Part shown: positions 1-11,667 of the stretch, in pieces | How positions within the stretch are numbered: position 1 is the stretch's first letter | How the letters are laid out: the number at the start of each line of letters is the position of its first letter | Assembly (NCBI GenBank): GCA_036937835.1 | Contig: CM072877.1 | Span: 5,002,001 to 5,066,000, forward strand | Origin: Pampus argenteus | Lineage: Eukaryota > Chordata > Actinopteri > Scombriformes > Stromateidae | Direction: 5' to 3' | DNA length: 64,000 nt | Program-made: the position numbers and the translations under genes | The notes under the pieces: generated by a model | Told to the model about the DNA's origin: nothing | Seen by the model: only the letters and a program-made list of their open reading frames with translations | Databases searched by the model: none

Positions 1-899
1 TGTTTCATGTTAAGTTTAAAAGTGATACATTTTTCTGAAAACAAAGACTGTAGTAAGAGTTCCTAGCAAGTGTTTTTAAATTTAAAGATGGACATTTTCA
101 CTGTAAACAGCGTGTGTGTGTGTTTAGTAACACTACTCTGAGGTAACTGAGGCAACACTGAAGTTTCTGTTGTGTTGTAACAACACGTCACACAGTCAGA
201 CAGGCCCCTCTGGCCGTCGGGGCCTCTCCTATCTCCCGGCACTGCACGCTGGGATGTGCTCGAGGTCACGTCCCACTGACAGACGTTTCCATGACGTCAC
301 ACAAAGCCAGAGGGCCTCACCTTTTAATACAACACCGTGCTTCTGCAGAAACTACTGACATGAATGAGGAAACAGGAATTTGAATCGTTGAAGAAGAAAA
401 GGGAACTTGAGCCCAGCTGACTCCTGTAAACTGATTAACCCACAGAGCAGCTCAGTCTAACTTAAAACAGAAACCTGCTGATACACCTGAATATTTAACA
501 GATGTTAACAGGCTGACAGTCAGCTGACTCAGACTTTACTTATCACAAGTCAGAACATGAGATCAGCTGATGGAAGATTGCAACAGTTAGAGAAGTATAT
601 GATGTTGATGGGAGTTAAAAATGGAGGAACTACTGTTTTTTGCTGTCCGTGTGTGTTAAAGCGGAACTTTTTTCTTTTATCACCAGCTGACACGATCTAT
701 GTTTAGAACTACAATTTTTGTGTGATGAATGATTTAAATTATTCACGGATTATTATAAATCTTCTGTTGGTGGTTAGATTTCCGTGGTTGCTTCCAACAA
801 TGATTTATAACTTAATCTAAGATGATAAAAAAGAAGATATTATGCTGAAACTGTAAAACAAACTCATTAAATCGTCGTGTCTCTGTGTGTGTGTTTCAG
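1..899 (+). other. Last intron of the unidentified left-edge gene
   Basis: Non-coding sequence up to the AG at 898-899, with a GT-rich pyrimidine/purine run (about 880-897) before the acceptor. I see no convincing exon or mobile element here; short ORFs in either strand look random. Confidence 0.5.
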
Positions 900-1029
900 T
901 GAGGACTCGTGTGAGGACGTGATGAGTTCTGGCGAGGAGTCTCTCAGCAGCTCTCTGGGCAGCGACGCCGAAGGGCGCTTCTTCCCTCTGCACCTCCGCT
1001 GCCAAAAACGCCAACACCTCGACGCCTGA
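900..1029 (+). CDS. Terminal coding exon of an unidentified gene (C-terminal 42 residues)
   Basis: A TTTCAG acceptor at 894-899 is followed by an open frame that begins with one carried-over base (T) and then reads GAG GAC TCG, ending at TGA 1027-1029. The tail is acidic and serine-rich at first (EDSCEDVMSSGEESLSSS), then turns basic and hydrophobic (GRFFPLHLRCQKRQHLDA). GC content is clearly above that of the flanks, and codon use looks genuine. I do not recognise the family, and the rest of the gene lies to the left of the window. The gene is convergent (tail to tail) with TAF1C. An alternative is that this is 3'UTR of a gene ending earlier, but the clean acceptor and open frame argue for coding. 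Confidence 0.6.
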
Positions 1030-2650
1030 CGCCTTCGCCATCCTGTGCCTCGTCGTCTCCACCCCTTCCCCCTTTTCTTATTTCTTTACCCGAAGTCTTT
1101 TAATTTATTGTTTTAATAAGCTCTGGTGCTAGTGGAGAATCGCACAACAAACTGGCAGCTGAGCAAGACTCTTCCTGGTAGATTTGGTTAGATTTTTAGT
1201 TTTACTAGATGTACTGGTGCATGTTTGAGATGTTACATTCCAGGATACGCTGGCTAACGTTCGGCAGATAAAACTCAGATCAGCGAAACGGCTAAAAAGT
1301 TCTCAAAAAAAGGTCGGATGAGACCAGAAATATTTCATGTTGTTGACAAGAAGATGATTTGCCAAAACGTGTGGTGTTTATTTAGTAGAATGTTGTTTTG
1401 ACTGTTATTAATCTAAGACCGTTTTTTCTTGAGTAGAAGGAGTTTTACTAACGTATGGAAGCTGAGAGCAGCCACGGTCGTAAAGCGTTCGGCTCATGAT
1501 TCAAGGCTCGATCTTATTTTCTCATAATGACGTTGGGCGTTTTATCGGACGAGCACAGAACACAAACCGAGTGAGATGAAACCATCTCACGGTGCTGTTT
1601 TGACAAATGTAGTTCTGAATGTTTAAGTTGAACCTGAACAGAATCGCAGCGTCTTGAGCCAAACGACTTCAACGTAAAGTAAGAGTCACATTTTTCCAGA
1701 TGAAGGGCTTGAAAACATGAGCGTCTTTCGTCATTTGATTTTAGCTGTGTGAGTGAAAACTGTCAGCATTGACCCGTCAGCGGCTGCTCTCGTCTTCCGT
1801 ACTAGAGTTTAATTTGCACACGTTTTCTTTTTTGTTTTGCGTTTCAAGTGTTTTACATGGTTGGACTGGAGGTTTGAGTTGGTATCGGAAGGGAAACTTG
1901 AAGCGAGATGTCAATCAGTTTCCCTTCAGACTCAAACACTGCCACACCCCGCGGTGTTCAGCTAAATACATTTAACGAGTGTGTGTTCGTGGATGTGTGT
2001 GTACGTATGACCCTGGTTTTAATTTAAAAGTTGCCAATTTTAGGATGTAGCTTGAAAAAAAAAATTGTTGAGAATGTTGTATGGAACAAATACTGACTTG
2101 AGTGTCAAAAAAAAAGTCTAAAAAATGTTAAAAATGTAAACAAAATGTTAATACAAAAACATGTAAAACTGTAAATGATGTACAAAAAAAAACCTGTTAA
2201 TAGTTTTTGTAGATATTAAGTTATTTATTCCTTTTTTTTTGTCACCTGTACTGAAAAAAGAAAATCTTATAAAAATATTATTTTTAATCTGTTGCCTGGG
2301 TCTGTTTTACTACATCAAGCTGAAAGTTAACAATGAACCAGTTGATGCAGATAAGTCACATAAACAAGTGATCTATTCAGTTTGCTACAGCCACTGATTT
2401 TTGTTTTTGAAAAATACGTCATTTTTGTAAAAATGTAATAAGGATCAGTTAGATGAATAACATTAGACGAGGTCCTAATTTTTCTAAATGTATCACTACT
2501 ATCAGTCATGTTATTTAGCTTCTGTTTCAAAACACGTCTTCTTATGGAGTCATAATACATTATGTAATCAGTTGCACTTCATTATTTTGAACTCTATATA
2601 ATATAATGTGTGTATCATTTTAAATATTAAAGCTCAACAGTATCATAAGG
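1030..2650 (+). other. Probable 3'UTR of the left-edge gene, with ATTAAA signal
   Basis: AT-rich, A- and T-homopolymer-rich sequence follows the stop. No AATAAA was found close to the stop; the best poly(A) hexamer I see is ATTAAA at 2626-2631. The extent is inferred, and cleavage could be earlier. A short GGGTTAGGGTTA at about 2648 is too small to be called telomeric. Confidence 0.35.
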
Positions 2651-3698
2651 GTTAGGGTTAAAAGTAATTAATAATTCAACGAATAATTTCTGTCAAATTT
2701 TTTCCCCCAATCCTAACATTTCGTTAGTCAGTAAATTCCTACTTCTCACATTTATCATAATTGTTCCAACTACATTCATCACGGCCCTCAACGTCTTTCT
2801 GTTAATGAAAACTAAAGTTTTCCTTTGAGCCATTATTTTATGAAAAAAACTGCTTCAGCTTTATTAAGAAAAGCAGATGTAGAAAAGTTTCATAAAAAAA
2901 TACTTTATCCCATGAGTGACATGTTCTTTCATTTAACAAAGTAAAAAAACCAAAAAAAAAACAAACAAATGTCATGAAATATACTTTCTGTACAAATTTA
3001 ATATTCAACAGCTTTGAACAAAATAGAAACAACATGCACACACACATACAGTCAAACGCAGTCAAACTCCAGCCAATCAGAGCAGAGATGCTGCTCAAAA
3101 AATTTAATTTCACAGTGCAAGGAACAAGATCAATAAGTCCTTTTATTTCCAACAAATAAGCTTTTTTGTTATTTCTAATCGTTCAGTATCAGACGCTACT
3201 TTTGAGATTAAGATTTCAGTTTTAGCTTTTATTTTTAAAGAAAGTCTTGTTAGTTTATTGTTCCCGTTTTAATTTGTCAATATTGTTGACAGGAGCAACG
3301 CAAGCGCACACACACACACACACACAACAAAGATAATAAATTCCATGCAGTCCTACCAAAAAAAAGTCTGTTCTGTCTTCTTCAGCCTCCAGACGACTTC
3401 AGGGATCCTTTTCCAGCATCGAGTCCTTTATTAGATCCAGCTTGCATGTTCATATTTTTGCAAATACAATCCCAGTGAACAGTGATCACCATTATGGATC
3501 CATTTTACAATCCTGAAGCAGCTAAAGACGCTGCAATGATGCAATGATGATGATGGCAAAAGGACGAGGCTAGATATCCACGACAGGATGCCTTCAAAAA
3601 AAAAAAAAAAAAAAACTGTGTCTGCACCTTTCAAATGAGGTCCTTGCTCAAAAAAAAAAAAAATCCTCTTTTGTGTGACGGACAGACCAATGGGCGAA
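2651..3698. other. Interval between two convergent genes, with TAF1C 3'UTR
   Basis: Holds the likely TAF1C 3'UTR on the minus strand (roughly 3410-3698), with poly(A) tracts at about 3597-3615 and 3648-3662, and a (CA)10 microsatellite at 3307-3326. The rest is AT-rich without a recognisable gene. TTTATT near 2870 is a second possible minus-strand AATAAA. Confidence 0.5.
3427..3432 (-). other. TAF1C: Candidate poly(A) signal of TAF1C
   Basis: TTTATT on the plus strand reads AATAAA on the minus strand, about 270 bases after the TAF1C stop codon. It is the nearest canonical hexamer downstream; use is inferred. Confidence 0.45.
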
Positions 3699-6600
3699 TC
3701 AGAATCCCATTCGAGACTTCTTCTTCTTTGTTTGCGACAGCCCCGGGCGAACCTGTGAACTCTGGGAGAGACTCAGAGACTGGGAGAAACCCGACCACGA
3801 GCCCTGAGACAGACTGACCCCGACGCCCCTCAGAGAGGCAGTCTGAGAGCTGCGGAGCTGAGAGGAGGAGGCCACAGGTAGAGGCGCGGGCTGCACGGCG
3901 CTTTCCTCCTCCAGGAAGTAACCGTCATGCTGCGAGGACTCACCCTGGAAACAAGATGCAAAAATAGTTTCGTCAAGTACGTTATGAACAGCATCTCATT
4001 TACATGTTATGCTAACATGCAACCTAGCATCCGTTACCACAGCTGCTGTGCATGCTGGATGGATACATTCTAACCGTTAGCAAACACGCCGTGTTTCCTC
4101 TCACCTGTGGTGCAAACAGAGAGCTGAGGTAGTCTTCTGCTGGACGTTTACTCTTCCTCTGACCGGTCAGTGTGGTTTCAGGTTTGGGTGTCTGGGACAG
4201 GAAGAAGCGGGAGTCGCTGGGAGTCTGTTGCTCACCTTCCTTATCTTTCATCTCTTGAGGTTTGGCGCTCGGCGTGGCGACTGAAGTGTCGCTCTGCACT
4301 GTGGTGGGTGTTTTGGCTGTTGGCGTCCTGTGCTCCGTAATAGACTCTGGCTGGGACAACGGCCGCATCTCATCTGTGTCCGACCACGCCGACTGGCTTG
4401 CTGCACTGGACCAGCCGCTAAAATCAGAGAAATTGTCCAGCTGCGACTGGTAGCTGATAGACGAGGTGAAGCTCCCTGACAGATCCAGACGTCGTCCAGC
4501 GGCTCTCTTCGCCTCCTTCTCCCTCCTCCTCTTCCTCCTCAGAGCTTGAACCTTCTCCTCCTTGTTCAGCCCCAGCTGGTCCTCCCACCACGCCTGCCAA
4601 GCCCTCTCCCCCTGCCAGGAGACGGTCAGGCGGTGGCTGAGGTGGTCGGTCCAGGCTCCCGGGTCCACCGGGTTTGGAATCGGTACCGTACCTGCAGGAT
4701 CGAGGGAGACGGTGCCATGAACCAGCAGTGAGCGGTTAGACATGCACGCTCTCAGATCGTGCCTCAGGCTCTGCACATGTGCCTCTTCCTTTGAATTTCT
4801 CATTTCGCCGTAGGGCAGGTGGAGGAGGCCTTCGGTGTTGACCGTGGGATGTGGCAGGCAGTGTGGGTGGGGCTTATTCTGGCGGCTCTTGCACATCAGC
4901 TTCTGGAGCCAGTGTTTCCATGTGACGAGGGCGTCATTGCTGAGGTTTACTAGAGTGTGCTGCTCAGGGGGATTAACATTGCTGGAGCCGCCAGGCATTT
5001 CCTCCACGCCGCCTGGTTCAACAGCTCCATCAGCTTTATCTTTATTCACGTCGTCCAGTTGTGGATCATCGTTGACGACGACCTGCAGCAGCAACCTGTC
5101 CAGTTTTCTCTGTTTCCTTTCGGACTCTGAATCCTCAGAGGAAGCGTCAGAGTGTGTGTGAGGTGGTCGTTTTCTCTCCGGCGTTTCAGCAACAAACCTA
5201 TGCACAGTCGGACTCTGGGTTGGTCCGATTACGTCCTCGTCGCTCCATGTGTCCGATACCACGGGCTCAGAATCTGCCGCTTGTTCTGTTGTTTCCCTGC
5301 CCGATGTTGTGGCGTTTTTCAGCGTTGGTTGTGGCAGTAATTTTTCAGCTTTTTGTTGAGGCGAAGGTTCATCCTCTGCAGCTTGTGGTTGAGAGATTTC
5401 CAGGTGCTCGGGTTCGAGGACCTGGTAGAAAATATCTCCGACCTCTGTGAGCTGTAGGATGCAGATACACTCGTCTCCACTTCCTTCTCTCTCTGCTCTC
5501 TTCTGGATACAAGTCATACCTGACAACAAACAAGAAAGTTGAGTGTACGATTGTTTTGTAAGCAAGCCTATAATATTTTATCAAATACAAAAGAAAATTA
5601 AAAAAAAAAGGCTTTAACAACTCCACAGCTATCTGGGATCAGCTGGCAATTGTTGACAATAGTGTCAAGAAAGAGCTCAAACCTGAACACACACACACAC
5701 ACAGACACACACAGACACACACACACAGTTCCCCAGGTCCCTCCATACCTGCGGCAGGTAACGACAGTCTGTTGGTTGCTGTTTCCAGGCGGTGAGGGAT
5801 CTGGACAGGAAGGTGTTTCAGACTGTCTTTGGGTCTGTGGAGAGCTTGAGGAGGACCTCGACTGAAACAGGCCTCTGCGCTGCCTCCTGAACACACACAA
5901 ACACACAGAGTGTTACACACACACACATGAACCAACACTGCGTAACTGGTAGAAAACTTAAAAGTTTAAAAGTAATTAAAAATGACTGACCTGAGTACTG
6001 CAGTAGTGTGATTTCCTGGGACCTCTGGGAGCCAAGCAGGACCTTCGTGGTTTTGGATCCGCCCGCGGCTGAGCCGGAGCCAGGAACGATGTGACAAAAC
6101 ATTGGCGGGGACTGCATCATGTGATCCCACTTGAGAATGGGCATGCAGGGGAAACGCTCGTCCATGATGTAGGCCGAGTGCTGAGAGACAGAGATGCGAC
6201 ACTCAGCGGGATGTATTCAGCTGATGGTGGTTTGACAAAACTTTGTGTAATCGACCTATCTGTTAATGCTGCTGTCACGGGGCATCCGTACTCTAAACCA
6301 AAGATTGTTTTGGAAAAGAAATTGTGTGTTTTGGCAGCTCAACAAACAGACGGGTCACGTCAGTTTCAGGAGTCAGAATCTACCAGTTTCACTTTAATTC
6401 ATATCACGCCAACAACTGAAGCTGATCCATTTAACGCTTCTGAATCAGGAACCTCCAGTATTCACAGCAAGTCGCTCTTTAGAAATAATGTTTAAAAGTC
6501 AACAGGCTGTTTCTGTTAGTCACATGCATATTTATTCAATATTTCCTCTGCTGACTGCAGCAACAGATTAACATTAATTAGACAGACCATTGATTTCAAC

Positions 6601-9600
6601 TGACTCCAAAGCTGCCAAAGATGTGACGTGATGTGAGATGTGAAATCAACACCTGAAAATGGATACATGAGTGAAGGACAATGTAAACCTGTCTTTACGC
6701 CACAAGTGCATCCTTTATTGTATCATTATTAATTAATAGTATAATTTTAGTTCGGAAAATCCAATTCAGGTTCTATGAGTTGTCTACATTGTCCAACAGA
6801 GTAAACTATATGCCAAACATACACAAGAGATAACCCTGACCTCTAGTGGTGACCTGCAGCTACTGAACTGGCTGAGTGAAATATTCAAACTCATATCTTT
6901 ATGGCTACATCAGTGGAAATATTCTAGCTGTCTTCATGCACCATTGCACTGATTCAGACACACTTTCCAAAAATTCACCTGGATAATATTTGCATCAGTT
7001 GAAACTTCAGGATCTCTGTTTCAATTTAAAATGAAGTTTTATGGGTTTGAACTAAATTTGGACAGGCTCCGTTTATGTAATGTAAATAAATGTACCTGAG
7101 TGGTGATAAGATGGTGGAAGGAGTGGACATCTCCCAGATACCTGGACAGGATGAGTCTCTCTCCACTGCGACACACGGCGGTGTTGCTAATACGGAACAG
7201 AGTGTGATTGGAGGAAGGACTCACCTGGAAAGGGAGGTGAGAGAAGAGGGGAGGACAGATGGAGGAGAGGGAGGAGTGAGAAATATAGTGACATCATGGT
7301 GGTGGTAAAGGAGTCAGAGAATCTGTCTCACCCTGATGTCGGAGAGCTCCACCCCTGTCCTGTCGGCGTACAGCATCACCCTTGGGTGGGCGGAAAACTC
7401 GCACCATCGCCATGACGACTTGGCATTGAAATACATGTTGCCATCGTCCTCCCGAAACTTCTGCATCCTGACGGGGTCAGAAAGTCGCTTTAGTTGCAGC
7501 TTGATTTATGACAACAGACTTTCAACATAAAAAAAAACAGTTTATCTGTATGAACAAACTACACACCCTCTGCCGACGGTCCACAGGTGTGCCGCTCCGC
7601 TCTCACTCGCCACGAGAACGTCGCCTAAAACATGAGGACTGACAACACACAGCAGAGAAGACGAGACGTTCATTTAAAACCGTTTGCCGAGATGAAACAT
7701 TTCTGTGACCCTTGTGGCTGCAGAGGGAATTGAACCTTCATCCTGCTCGGTGCCTTGCTCCATCCTGATGATCACTAACCTGACGTTGATGCAGGTCGCG
7801 ACCTCTTTGGTGTTGACGACCTGCAGCAAACGAGGTTCGTTGCTTTCACTGAATCTCCAAACTCCACAGAAGTAATCCGACCGCACAGCGACACAACCTG
7901 CGAACAAACATGTTTAAATGTCTGGAAAACCACAATCGACTCCTGAGATTTTTAAAATCTTCTCTTGTTCTCACAGTCGTTTAAGAGGGAGGCGGCGCTG
8001 ATCTGTCTGACGGGGCCTTTCAGCTGGAAGTGGAACGGGTCGCTGCTGCTGGCGTCCACGCACGAAGAACGTCCTCTGTGGTGCTGCAGCTCCACTCTGT
8101 GGAAGTCTGATGTACTGCGTTAAGAACCAGAACGAGCAGGAACACCACTCTGCTTCACACCTCCCTTGTTATAGTTGCTTTTCCCGCTGCATGTGCGGTG
8201 CGGCTCGACAATACTTTCCATTTTCCCATCGGGCCATCTTTTGAAAATCAACCAGCAACAAAACCAAACTTTATTTTATGTTAAACGAAGAGAAATGTCC
8301 TCCCCTCCCCCGAAATCACTAATGAAGTACTTTCTGCAGTTGTGTATTTAACCAATCACCTCCGCAAAAAGTGAAAATGAAAATTTGTTGCCAATAAACT
8401 AATAAAACAAAAGATGAATTGTCAGCACTGCTTCTTTTTAAACCTTTAATAGGTCCTCTACTCCAGCTGTAGGATACTGAGGTGATGCAGTCCTTGGCTT
8501 CCAGGGTAGAGGAGGCAGCCACGCTGAGAGCTGCTGCCGCTCTGTGGGAAGGGAATGAATGCCAGAGCGCCCCCCGTGGCTCCTTCAGAGAACAGCAGGC
8601 GGTCTCTCTGCTCCATCAGCTCTTCGTGCAGCAGCGTGCCCAGCAGCTCCGGGGGGATGCTGTGCACGACGTCCGACAGCAGTCCGCTGTACACGTCCAT
8701 TGATCTGGAGGAATACGTCTTGTGGCATCTGTGGAGAGAAAAAGTAAAACAAAAAAATATAACACCACAACGTCATAAAAAAACGACCAACCAGACAGAT
8801 TTATGAATTCAATTTCAAATCTCTCAACAGTCAGAAACACTCACTTTCACACTGACTGATCGGGTCCACTCACATTTTAAGATTCAGAATGTCCAAGAAC
8901 CTTTTCACCTTCCACATGTTGACTGAATCCTGGCCATTTCTCTGCAACACAGGTCGGAGCGATTTATAATGTTGTCAATATTTTATTTTATTTCAATTAC
9001 AAATATTTATTCTTATTGTACATGCTGATGTGGAAGAACTGACTGTCTCAAATTCAGATCCTACTGTAGATTTTCATAGACTAAACAGTGCACGAGAAAA
9101 AACAATGAAGCAAAAGAAGAGAGCTGCAGATCAAAAGGGAACAATGAACATCTAAATATGATTTTTGAACTCTCATATTTTAATCAACAATTCATTTTCA
9201 TGTGATATGATGACTGTGAATTGTTTATTTTACCTGACCAGCGTTCAAACAAATGAACTGATATATAAATTAGCCGTCTTGTCATATAAAGAAACTCACT
9301 TTTCTCAATCCTTGTTTGAAATTGAAGCTTTCACCCAGAACTTCACTTATGGACCCAAAGGCGTCCTGGCAATGATCCATGTAGAAGTTCTGCATCTAAA
9401 CACAACACAAATGCATTTTTGATAAATTTACGATTTAAGAAACAAAACTTAGCTTTTACTTTAATGTCCCAGTAAGGAAATGGACATTTGTTTATGTGTT
9501 GAACCGCTGTACTCACATGCTCTGTGAAATCCAGTGGACCCGGAAGCTTCAAAGACCACTTTAAAGCTGGGAATAAATAAATATATACAGTGTAAAAAAA

Positions 9601-10493
9601 ACAAAGAAGCTTTGATTTGATTTTTATACCAAACTGTGAGAATATTGGGCGTTGTACTCTAGTTTTGCATCTTCACTTCAAATGCACAAGTCCAACACAC
9701 ATCAGGTATTAAGTACCGAGTCTCATTTCTGATTCGGCGCTCCGCATGTCTGCAGCCACTGCTGTCTGAGACTTGAATAACCTTGATTGAGATAAAGACG
9801 TCTGTCTGTTAGAGACTCACAGTGTTTGGGTGTCAGGAGAGGAATCGGTACCGGCTCGGTGTGTCGCCATGTCTCCCCTCTGGCCTGATGTCTGGATGTA
9901 AACGTCCAACTGGAGAGAGGACCAGAGCTGCCCTGAAACCACAACACAACCAGTAGGAAAGTCTGATGATACAGATACAGGAAAAAAATGACACCTACAA
10001 ATGGCTGATCCAAAAGCAACAACAACAAAAAACATGAAAAAACAGAGAAATCAACAAATCCTAATATGGTCTTTTAACAAAATTGATGCAACACATGCAT
10101 AGTTTCTGTTGATCAACTAATCTATCAGTTATAGGAAGTTTCAAACCTTCCTGCAGAATGACTCTGAATTATCCATTAACGTTTTACAAAACCATAAAAC
10201 TATATCTATAAAGACAACAAACTTCAATGAAAGTTAAAAAGAACAAAACCTGATATTATATTTTTAAATACATTTTATTATTTTAAATTAAAATAAAACA
10301 GTTCAAATCTTACTTAAAGTCATGAATCATATTTTCACAAACACAAATACATATACATATATGACAGCTGACCCACCTGAGGTCTGACTCGGTCATAACA
10401 GCCCCAGCTTCCAGCACAGTGTTTCAGGTCCGACTCCGGCGGTCCACAGTTGTAAAACGAAGGAAACAGCTGCTGTGGGAATCGGTAATCCAT
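3699..10493 (-). CDS. TAF1C: TAF1C, TBP-associated factor, RNA polymerase I subunit C (complete, 15 coding exons)
   Basis: Subunit of SL1/TIF-IB, the nucleolar complex that places TBP and Pol I on the rDNA promoter. Coding exons in order: 10493-10377, 9932-9821, 9566-9517, 9395-9300, 8941-8874, 8728-8462, 8096-7975, 7897-7780, 7638-7567, 7467-7332, 7224-7096, 6180-5991, 5886-5749, 5519-4105, 3944-3699. All introns are GT/AG, phases agree at every junction, and the sum is 3276 nt (1091 residues plus TGA 3701-3699). Conserved landmarks seen in order are LLHEEL and ATGGALAF (about residues 150-235), KGPVRQI (about 260), AVRSDYFCGVW (about 280), SSWRW and EFSAHPRV with DRTGVEL (345-386), GERLILSRYLGD (about 405), DERFPCMPILKWDH (about 435), GDIFYQ, and the basic terminus KKKKSRMGF, all as in vertebrate TAF1C. 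The middle part is the family's WD40-like propeller. The start ATG (10493-10491) is preceded in frame by a TAA 12 nt upstream. It is longer than the human protein (869 aa), mostly through the penultimate exon. The least certain junction is 8462/8096, where donor GTAGAG is weak. Confidence 0.95.
4105..5519 (-). CDS. TAF1C: TAF1C exon 14: large low-complexity C-terminal exon
   Basis: A 1415-nt exon coding residues about 539-1010. It opens with the end of the propeller-related part (LTEVGDIFYQ) and continues into a polar, Ser/Glu/Pro-rich region (TWSDEDVIGPTQSPT, SDASSEDSESERKQRK). After that come a conserved helix around WKHWLQKLM, a basic stretch (RRKRRREKEAKRAAGRR, about residue 870) and a Ser/Trp-rich stretch (DFSGWSSAASQSAWSD). 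The acidic, basic and serine-rich blocks suggest a disordered nucleolar tail with nuclear localisation signals; that role is inference. Confidence 0.9.
6181..7095 (-). other. TAF1C: TAF1C intron 11 (915 bp)
   Basis: The longest TAF1C intron. A plus-strand ORF crossing its left end (6091-6495) overlaps a genuine minus-strand exon and is a shadow. The phrase CTCTAGTGGTGACC near 6840 resembles fragments seen in fish repeats but is too short to assign. Confidence 0.6.
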
Positions 10494-10850
10494 TTTAGTT
10501 TGTTATTAACAACTTCAAATAGTGGTGTTCTGTTGCTGTGTGTCGTTGTTCCCTCGCTCGTGTGTCTGAGAACAAGTCTGAACATGTTGTTCTGCGGCTC
10601 AGCTAACGCTAACTCCCGTTAGCAAGCACAAACAAAGACGTTTCCCTAGTTATAATCATCACGACACATATTCAGCAAGTCACACAGCAACGTGGCCACA
10701 TTGAAACGATCACAGTGACCCGAAAAGCGCTGATACAGTGAACATTTTGTCCAAAACTCCTCAATGTAACGCCGGACACGTGTAGATTGGCGACCTGGAA
10801 ACGAATGTCAAGCGCGATAGTTTGAGCTGTTTCCTCACAACAACAATAGG

Positions 10851-10859
10851 ACTTCCGGT
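10851..10859 (-). promoter_or_regulatory. ETS/GABP-type site near TAF1C
   Basis: ACTTCCGGT on plus reads ACCGGAAGT on minus, matching the ETS core GGAA with the flanks preferred by GABPA/ELK-type factors. It lies 358 bases upstream of the TAF1C ATG. Confidence 0.5.
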
Positions 10860-11207
10860 CTGATTTAATAGTAATATTTTTATTAATAGTAATAATAATA
10901 CGTTTAAGTTGTACCGCCATACTTTTCATTCGTAATGAATCTCAAGGTGTTATACATATATTTACTCATGCACTGTTACTTCTTTTCTTCTTAATCTTTA
11001 AAAAAATGAAAACTACAGTATAGTACAGAAAGATGTAAGGAAACAAACATGGGCAAACAACTAAATGACTAGGCAATATGTATTATGACTCCACGTGAAT
11101 GCATAAAAATCTAAATACAAAAGTGTGAGACTGTTGACTGCAACAAAAAAACAAAACACAAATCATTTTGAAACGTAGTCGTCTTCACTTTTATTTTGAA
11201 GACTCGT

Positions 11208-11216
11208 ACCGGAAGT
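11208..11216 (+). promoter_or_regulatory. ETS/GABP-type site, middle copy
   Basis: Exact ACCGGAAGT on the plus strand, identical to the copies at 10851 (minus) and 11659 (plus). Confidence 0.5.
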
Positions 11217-11399
11217 CTAGTTTAAGTCCAGGACAAAATAACCCCATACTCTGTTATGCAGGTTGAAAGCTCGAGTTATTATTATGTTGCTGTTTTTGTC
11301 AAATTTCAGTTTCCAAGGTCAAGAACGAACTTTCAAGCTCATACCTTTACGTTGTATAATTAAAGTTCCTGTTTGGGAAAACGAATGCTGCGTGTTTTT

Positions 11400-11603
11400 A
11401 TTTTGAAAACAGGCGGCCGGATGCGGCTTTCAGTTGTCGCGTGATCAGCTGACAGGAGGTTTGTCGGTGAGAGAAGCAGCTAAAAACAAGCCGAAACCAA
11501 CCCGAAACCAACCATATTTCTATTTTTAATTTGTTACGGAGAGAAACGTTTCGCCAAGAAGCCGTCAGCTGGCAGGACATGTTCCAGTAGGCAGCTGTTT
11601 CTG
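11400..11603 (+). other. WDR7: Probable non-coding first exon of WDR7
   Basis: A relatively GC-rich, CpG-containing stretch with GCGTGATCAGCTGACAGG near 11440, closing with a plausible donor CTG|GTGCGT at 11604. The first coding exon carries only 13 nt of leader after its acceptor, so an upstream leader exon must exist. Its start is not determinable here, and an alternative donor is CAG|GTGTCA near 11951. Confidence 0.35.
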
Positions 11604-11658
11604 GTGCGTATCTGCTAACTCGAACATTGTGTTTTGATCCTGTTAGCCGTTTCGCTAA

Positions 11659-11667
11659 ACCGGAAGT
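11659..11667 (+). promoter_or_regulatory. ETS/GABP-type site near the WDR7 leader
   Basis: Third exact ACCGGAAGT, just after the presumed WDR7 first exon and oriented toward WDR7. Confidence 0.45.

Noticed and set aside
2648..2660. GGGTTAGGGTTA as interstitial telomeric repeat
   Set aside because: Only two units, expected by chance in 64 kb.
2838..3155. 105-residue minus-strand ORF rich in Phe/Leu/Cys
   Set aside because: AT-rich composition, no splice context or family resemblance; a chance ORF in the intergenic interval.
6091..6495. 134-residue plus-strand ORF
   Set aside because: Its first part is the antisense of the genuine TAF1C exon 6180-5991, and the rest is intron; no recognisable domain.
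7620..7626. TTTTAG|GCGACG as the acceptor of TAF1C exon 7638-7567
   Set aside because: Gives the wrong phase with the preceding exon. The GTCAG acceptor 14 bases earlier restores the frame and adds SPHVLGDVLVA, which matches the family.
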